NCBI GenBank assembly: GCA_041584055.1
Contig: JBFHER010000044.1
Location: 1-20,282, forward strand
From: JBFHER01 sp041584055
GTDB taxonomy: Bacteria; Bacteroidota; Bacteroidia; Bacteroidales; UBA5342
DNA length: 20,282 bases
Direction: 5' to 3'
Shown here: piece by piece, positions 16,981-20,282 of the stretch
How the letters are laid out: the number at the start of each line of letters is the position of its first letter
Numbering within the stretch: position 1 is the stretch's first letter
Program-made: the position numbers and the translations under genes
Notes under the pieces: model-generated
Told to the model about the DNA's origin: nothing
Databases searched by the model: none
The model's input: the letters and a program-made list of their open reading frames with translations, nothing else

Positions 16981-17949
16981 ATGAAAAACGTTGATGAACT
17001 AGAATCCGGTTATAAAAAGCATCTCAGAAAGACTCTTGAATTACTCGAGCAAAAAAGGAAGCGCATACTGATTCGAACAATCTATGTTATTTTAAGTTTT
17101 CTTTTGCCTTTTATGGTCCCTATCTCTGTTTTAATTAAAGAAACGATTGCCGACTATTTGCTTGCTATATCCCTGGCAAACGTATTTATTGCTTTCGTTG
17201 TTTTGTTATTCGGCATTAATTCACGCAAAAATTATCGCAAGCTTTATAAAAAGGAGATTATTGGAAAAATCGTAAAGCATATTAATCCAGATTGGAATTA
17301 TGCATCTGACATGAAGGTTTATATGATAAATTTCTTGAAAAGTGAAATGTTCCCGGAACGATACGACTGGTTTGATGGAGACGATTTTATTTGGGGGAAA
17401 ATGGATGGTTCAGACTTTCAGTTTTCTGAGTTTCATGTTAAAGGAAAAGCATCGACCTACAATCAGAAAGGCTTGAATTCTGAAAAGTGGTTGCCCATTT
17501 TTAATGGCCTTTTTATGCATGCAGAACTTAAAACATCTTTTAAAGGTAAAACCTTTATCAGTCCGGTTTCGGCAGAAACCGTTTTTGGAAAAGACACAAC
17601 GGAAAACAAGGGTCGTTATAAGCTTGTAAATCTGGAAGAAAATGCATTTGAAGACCGTTTCATTGTTCATTCCAATGATGTAACTGAAGCCAAACATATT
17701 TTAAACAACATTATTTTACAATCAATTCTTGCATTTCAAAACCAGTACTACAACAATCCAATAAAACTATCCATCATCGGCTCCAGAGTCTATTTTGCAA
17801 TCCACAGCAATAAGAAACTTTTCGAGCCTAAAATCTGGCGTTCAGGGGTTAATTTTGAAGATATCGGATTTATGCACCATCTGTTTCAGCTTACAACGCT
17901 CATCATAACAGAATTAAACCTGAATTCCCGTATTTGGACGAAAGCATAA
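16981..17949 (+). CDS. DUF3137 membrane protein, divergent paralogue C
   Basis: The 322-residue protein has two membrane helices (about 30-52 and 59-79) and a DUF3137-like domain. It matches paralogue B along its length: NPDWNY (102-107), FDGDDF (131-136), IFNGLFMHAEL, FEPKIWRSGVNF and the shared C-terminal ITELNLNSRIWTK. It has diverged in the middle. The FGK-x-GQKL block of A and B is reduced to FGKDTTENKG (202-211), and LENPEFEKEFVV has become LEENAFEDRFIV. A duplication followed by drift explains this best. The gap after paralogue B is 118 bp, longer than within the rest of the operon, with no terminator that I can see. A weak promoter cannot be excluded there (TTG at 16885, CAGCTTTG at 16911, spacing 23 bp). 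The function is unknown. Confidence 0.85.
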   Translation: MKNVDELESGYKKHLRKTLELLEQKRKRILIRTIYVILSFLLPFMVPISVLIKETIADYLLAISLANVFIAFVVLLFGINSRKNYRKLYKKEIIGKIVKHINPDWNYASDMKVYMINFLKSEMFPERYDWFDGDDFIWGKMDGSDFQFSEFHVKGKASTYNQKGLNSEKWLPIFNGLFMHAELKTSFKGKTFISPVSAETVFGKDTTENKGRYKLVNLEENAFEDRFIVHSNDVTEAKHILNNIILQSILAFQNQYYNNPIKLSIIGSRVYFAIHSNKKLFEPKIWRSGVNFEDIGFMHHLFQLTTLIITELNLNSRIWTKA

Positions 17950-18105
17950 ATAGCTTTATTCTAGAAGTCAGAGGCATTTGCCTAACACACCACAACCCGA
18001 TTTATATAAAATGCTATCATTTTTGTCTGTATGTTATATTTTTCAAGTTTAGCTGAACACAATGCACAGTGACAATCAGACGTTGTTAAAAAAGAAGGAT
18101 AAGTA

Positions 18106-18873
18106 TTACTGAACATTAGGATTATCGGGTTGACTGTCATAAATATCTGGTGTGCCATCATTATCTCTGTCAGACAATGTATCTCTGTCTGCAACCAGCA
18201 ATTGATAACTAATTGGCAGAAAAACACTGATAACCATGTTATCAAATTCAACGTTAGGTGCAGAAGATACTGACGAAGTCACAAAATAATTACTTAACCC
18301 CGGCACAACAGTAACGTTTACCCAAACCACAGCAGTGAAGTTTCCAAAACGTAAGAGACGACCACTAAAAGTGGTACTGATTCCACTTTGAGAGACAGTT
18401 TTGGTTCTTGTATCCAGCACTTCAAAATCGCCATTGAAGCCATAAAAATTAAACATCCCATTTATTTCTGTGCCGATAATATCGTTTAAAGTAAAATTAC
18501 CCGGAAAGGTTGATGTAGGGACATATCTCCATACTACTGCATTATCATTTCTAATAACGTTCACACCAATAGATCCTGTTTGTTGATCGTAAATTTGTGT
18601 GCCAGTATACCCCCTGGGCATTTGAAACCCCAGATATGGCAACTCAGTATGTGTAAATTGTGATCCGGGATCAGTAAGCATAGGAATCTGGCTTAAAGGG
18701 AGTGGGTTTCCATTAGCATAATCCCAATATGCAGCCGTTGGTCCTGTAACCTTATCGGTTAATCCAGACGAAAAATTGGCAAGTTCGTTAGCAATGCCAC
18801 CATCGTCATCCTTGTTGCATGAGAGTAATATGGTAGATGTTATAATAAGGCTGCTCAATACAATAGTTTTCAT
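18106..18873 (-). CDS. Surface-type lipoprotein with Asp-rich C-terminal repeat
   Basis: The 255-residue protein has a lipoprotein signal peptide ending in the lipobox LLSC, so Cys19 would be lipidated. The residues right after it, C-N-K-D-D-D, match the lipoprotein export signal known from Bacteroidota (C-x-K-[DE]2-x). That predicts display on the outer surface. The body is beta-rich, rich in Gly, Asn and Thr, and of no family that I recognise. The last 27 residues contain DRDNDGTPDIYDSQPDNP, resembling the calcium-binding D-x-D-x-D-G-x2-D repeat of thrombospondin type 3 and related surface proteins. It is the last gene of a minus-strand cluster with two probable outer-membrane proteins, the next one 22 bp upstream. 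I infer a surface complex or adhesin component. A longer frame in another phase (17982-18251) overlaps its end and is a shadow. Confidence 0.85.
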   Translation of the reverse strand: MKTIVLSSLIITSTILLSCNKDDDGGIANELANFSSGLTDKVTGPTAAYWDYANGNPLPLSQIPMLTDPGSQFTHTELPYLGFQMPRGYTGTQIYDQQTGSIGVNVIRNDNAVVWRYVPTSTFPGNFTLNDIIGTEINGMFNFYGFNGDFEVLDTRTKTVSQSGISTTFSGRLLRFGNFTAVVWVNVTVVPGLSNYFVTSSVSSAPNVEFDNMVISVFLPISYQLLVADRDTLSDRDNDGTPDIYDSQPDNPNVQ

Positions 18874-18895
18874 CTTAAAAGTATTAACTGTTTAC

Positions 18896-19627
18896 TTAAT
18901 CTCTTCTAAGTAGGAATGTTGGACCAAAATAGAAATTGCCTTCTTTATCCCACTGATTTTCTTCCTCAAGAAATGTATTGTTTTTCGTATTGATGTAGTA
19001 GGATGTTAAGCCGTTAAGAGATATTCCTATTGTTCTTTCATCAATTAGCATGTCGTAGTGCACCCCTCCCTCAAATTTATGTTGAGGGAAATAGTTCCAT
19101 ATCCCTTCTTCTTCACCACTTTGAGATATGGCAAAAATTACAGGAACATATGTGAGATTCAAACCTATTGTGCCGTAAAGTCCATCATCTAGTGGCGCAG
19201 CAAAAACGTAGGAAGGAATGAGTGTAATTGCCGTACTTAGCTTCTGTACCTTTTCATTATTTTGCGATTCGCTATTCCATCTTAGATGAGCCCCAAAGCC
19301 TGTAAATCTTCTTTTTAAAGCAAGTGGCTTATATATTCCCAATATGGCGTCATAGCGTTCAAAAGTGAACATTTCCGTTAAAGGGAAACGTATTTCGGCT
19401 TGCAAATCGGTATAAGTTTTGCCGTAAAGGCGATCGATATATCCAAGACCGATTTTAGGTTCACCTTGCCAAACAAGTGAGAAAAAAAAGGTGTGCTTAG
19501 CAGCACTTTGAAAGCCATAATAGCTCTGCGCTTTAGCATTATTTTCAAAAACAAAAGTCACCAGAAGCAAGAGAAGTAAAAATAACTCCCTTATATGTTT
19601 TTTTGTGCTTACTATCTGTGATGTCAT
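18896..19627 (-). CDS. Probable outer-membrane beta-barrel protein
   Basis: The 243-residue protein begins with a signal peptide: basic residues up to about 14, then a leucine-rich core (LFLLLLLLVTFVF), with cleavage probably after AKA near residue 33. The mature part is made of alternating, aromatic-rich beta strands (TFFFSLVWQGEPKIGLGYI; YGTIGLNLTYVPVIFAIS; RTIGISLNGLTSYYI) and ends in GNFYFGPTFLLRRD. This pattern is typical of a small outer-membrane barrel, though I do not recognise the family. An AGGTAA ribosome-binding sequence 7-8 nt before the ATG supports the start. It lies only 13 bp after the stop of the upstream barrel gene and 22 bp before the lipoprotein gene, so all three form one operon. 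The function is unknown; a partner role with the neighbouring proteins is likely from the spacing. Confidence 0.8.
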   Translation of the reverse strand: MTSQIVSTKKHIRELFLLLLLLVTFVFENNAKAQSYYGFQSAAKHTFFFSLVWQGEPKIGLGYIDRLYGKTYTDLQAEIRFPLTEMFTFERYDAILGIYKPLALKRRFTGFGAHLRWNSESQNNEKVQKLSTAITLIPSYVFAAPLDDGLYGTIGLNLTYVPVIFAISQSGEEEGIWNYFPQHKFEGGVHYDMLIDERTIGISLNGLTSYYINTKNNTFLEEENQWDKEGNFYFGPTFLLRRD

Positions 19628-19640
19628 GATAATTACCTAT

Positions 19641-20282
19641 TTAATTAAATTCAAAGATTGGATCGTAATCCAAAGTCCAAACAACCCTTAAAGTGAATGT
19701 TCGCATATTGGGAAGAGATGCAAAAGCTGCATAGTCTGTTTGCTTTGGAGCTTTCAAACTTAGGTAGTCCAAATGAACGACTAATGGGAATTTATTATCA
19801 GTTAGATCGTCTAAGGGTATAATTGCTCCAAAACCATACGTGATATCCTTTAAACGACTGTAATTAATTTCATTTCCACCATCATCAAGAGATTGTGTAA
19901 AGTATCCCAGCCTAAATGCAAAGGTTTTCCATACAATGGATTCAAATCCCAAACTGAAAATATTGTTGTGCTCGTAATTTAGTGTATTTTGATATTCAAG
20001 TGTGAAGGTTAAATCCAGTGGTCCACTACCTGCAACCGGCAAAAGTATATCTCTCCCCAAAAAATATGCTGCTGCAAATCTACCTATCAGTGGGAGTTCA
20101 TTTGTTGAACTTCTACCATCAGGCGCTTCATAGGTTATTTTACTTTTTGTGAAATTGTTAAAACTCATCCCAAATTGTGCATGATGCCGGATGTTTTCTT
20201 GTTCAGGTAGCTCCAATTTATAGCGTAAGCCTCCATCGATATGGAACGAAGCTGCAGCATTCACATCCGAAAAAAGTTTCCA
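19641..20282 (-). CDS. PorV/PorQ-like outer-membrane barrel protein (N-terminal part missing)
   Basis: The frame is open to the right edge of the window, so the start lies outside. The last visible upstream codons read WKLFSD; the GTG at 20264 is internal, not a start. The 214 visible residues contain FHIDGGLRYKLEL, a tract of barrel-like strands (RHHAQFGMSFNNF; PLDLTFTLEYQNTLNY), and FSLGFESIVWKTFAFRLGYFTQS, followed by ITYGFGAIIPLDD. The 'full-length LG-x-E ... FAFRLGYF ... YGFGA ... VHLDYL' order is what I know from PorV/PorQ (UPF0164) outer-membrane proteins. Some of these are T9SS parts, but most paralogues are uncharacterised. The closing strand RTFTLRVVWTLDYDP also suits a barrel. It is first among the visible genes of the three-gene operon. 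The barrel is fairly sure; the family call is moderate. Confidence 0.7.
   Translation of the reverse strand, partial: WKLFSDVNAAASFHIDGGLRYKLELPEQENIRHHAQFGMSFNNFTKSKITYEAPDGRSSTNELPLIGRFAAAYFLGRDILLPVAGSGPLDLTFTLEYQNTLNYEHNNIFSLGFESIVWKTFAFRLGYFTQSLDDGGNEINYSRLKDITYGFGAIIPLDDLTDNKFPLVVHLDYLSLKAPKQTDYAAFASLPNMRTFTLRVVWTLDYDPIFEFN

Noticed and set aside
17961..17990. Short AGGCA / TGCCT hairpin as the terminator of the lemA operon
   Set aside because: The stem is five base pairs with a two-base loop and no following T-tract.
17982..18251. 89-residue minus-strand open frame with hydrophobic start
   Set aside because: It overlaps the lipoprotein gene in another phase and its residue make-up is not protein-like, so it is treated as a shadow frame.

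Overview
The window looks like chromosomal DNA from an uncultured or little-studied member of the Bacteroidota. The evidence is moderately AT-rich DNA, a type IX secretion (T9SS) C-terminal sorting domain, a TPR-membrane-LuxR regulator of the kind common in this phylum, a lipoprotein with the Bacteroidota surface-export signature (C-N-K-D-D-D), promoter-like boxes of the TTTG / TAnnTTTG type, and few Shine-Dalgarno sequences. I see no rRNA, tRNA, CRISPR array, insertion sequence or phage gene.

Left part (1-8044), mostly housekeeping or single genes. A 5'-truncated DEDDh exonuclease / GIY-YIG nuclease fusion overlaps a YgiQ-type radical SAM gene by 4 nt. A stand-alone patatin-like lipase with its own promoter follows. 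It converges on larE, which encodes a sulfur-inserting enzyme with three cysteines suggestive of an iron-sulfur form. Next comes an exported protein of unknown function with a clear promoter and terminator. A 506-bp gene-free stretch separates it from an RluA-family pseudouridine synthase.

Middle part (8073-17949), the most distinctive region. On the minus strand four genes lie head to tail with short gaps: a TPR/transmembrane/LuxR-HTH regulator, a 64-residue LuxR-HTH protein, a two-TM DUF3137 protein, and a 1289-residue secreted protein with a T9SS sorting tail. Diverging from them on the plus strand are a DUF2007 protein and then lemA followed by two more DUF3137 paralogues, preceded by an excellent Bacteroidota-type promoter. 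A perfect 7+7 bp dyad lies between the two LuxR-type genes. I infer that this is a regulated envelope-associated module. Its function is unknown, and the link between the two arms rests on the shared DUF3137 family and on proximity.

Right part (17950-20282). A tight minus-strand three-gene cluster encodes an outer-membrane beta-barrel protein resembling PorV/PorQ (cut by the window edge), a second signal-peptide protein that is probably a barrel, and a probably surface-exposed lipoprotein with a calcium-binding-type Asp-rich tail. It converges on the DUF3137 operon.
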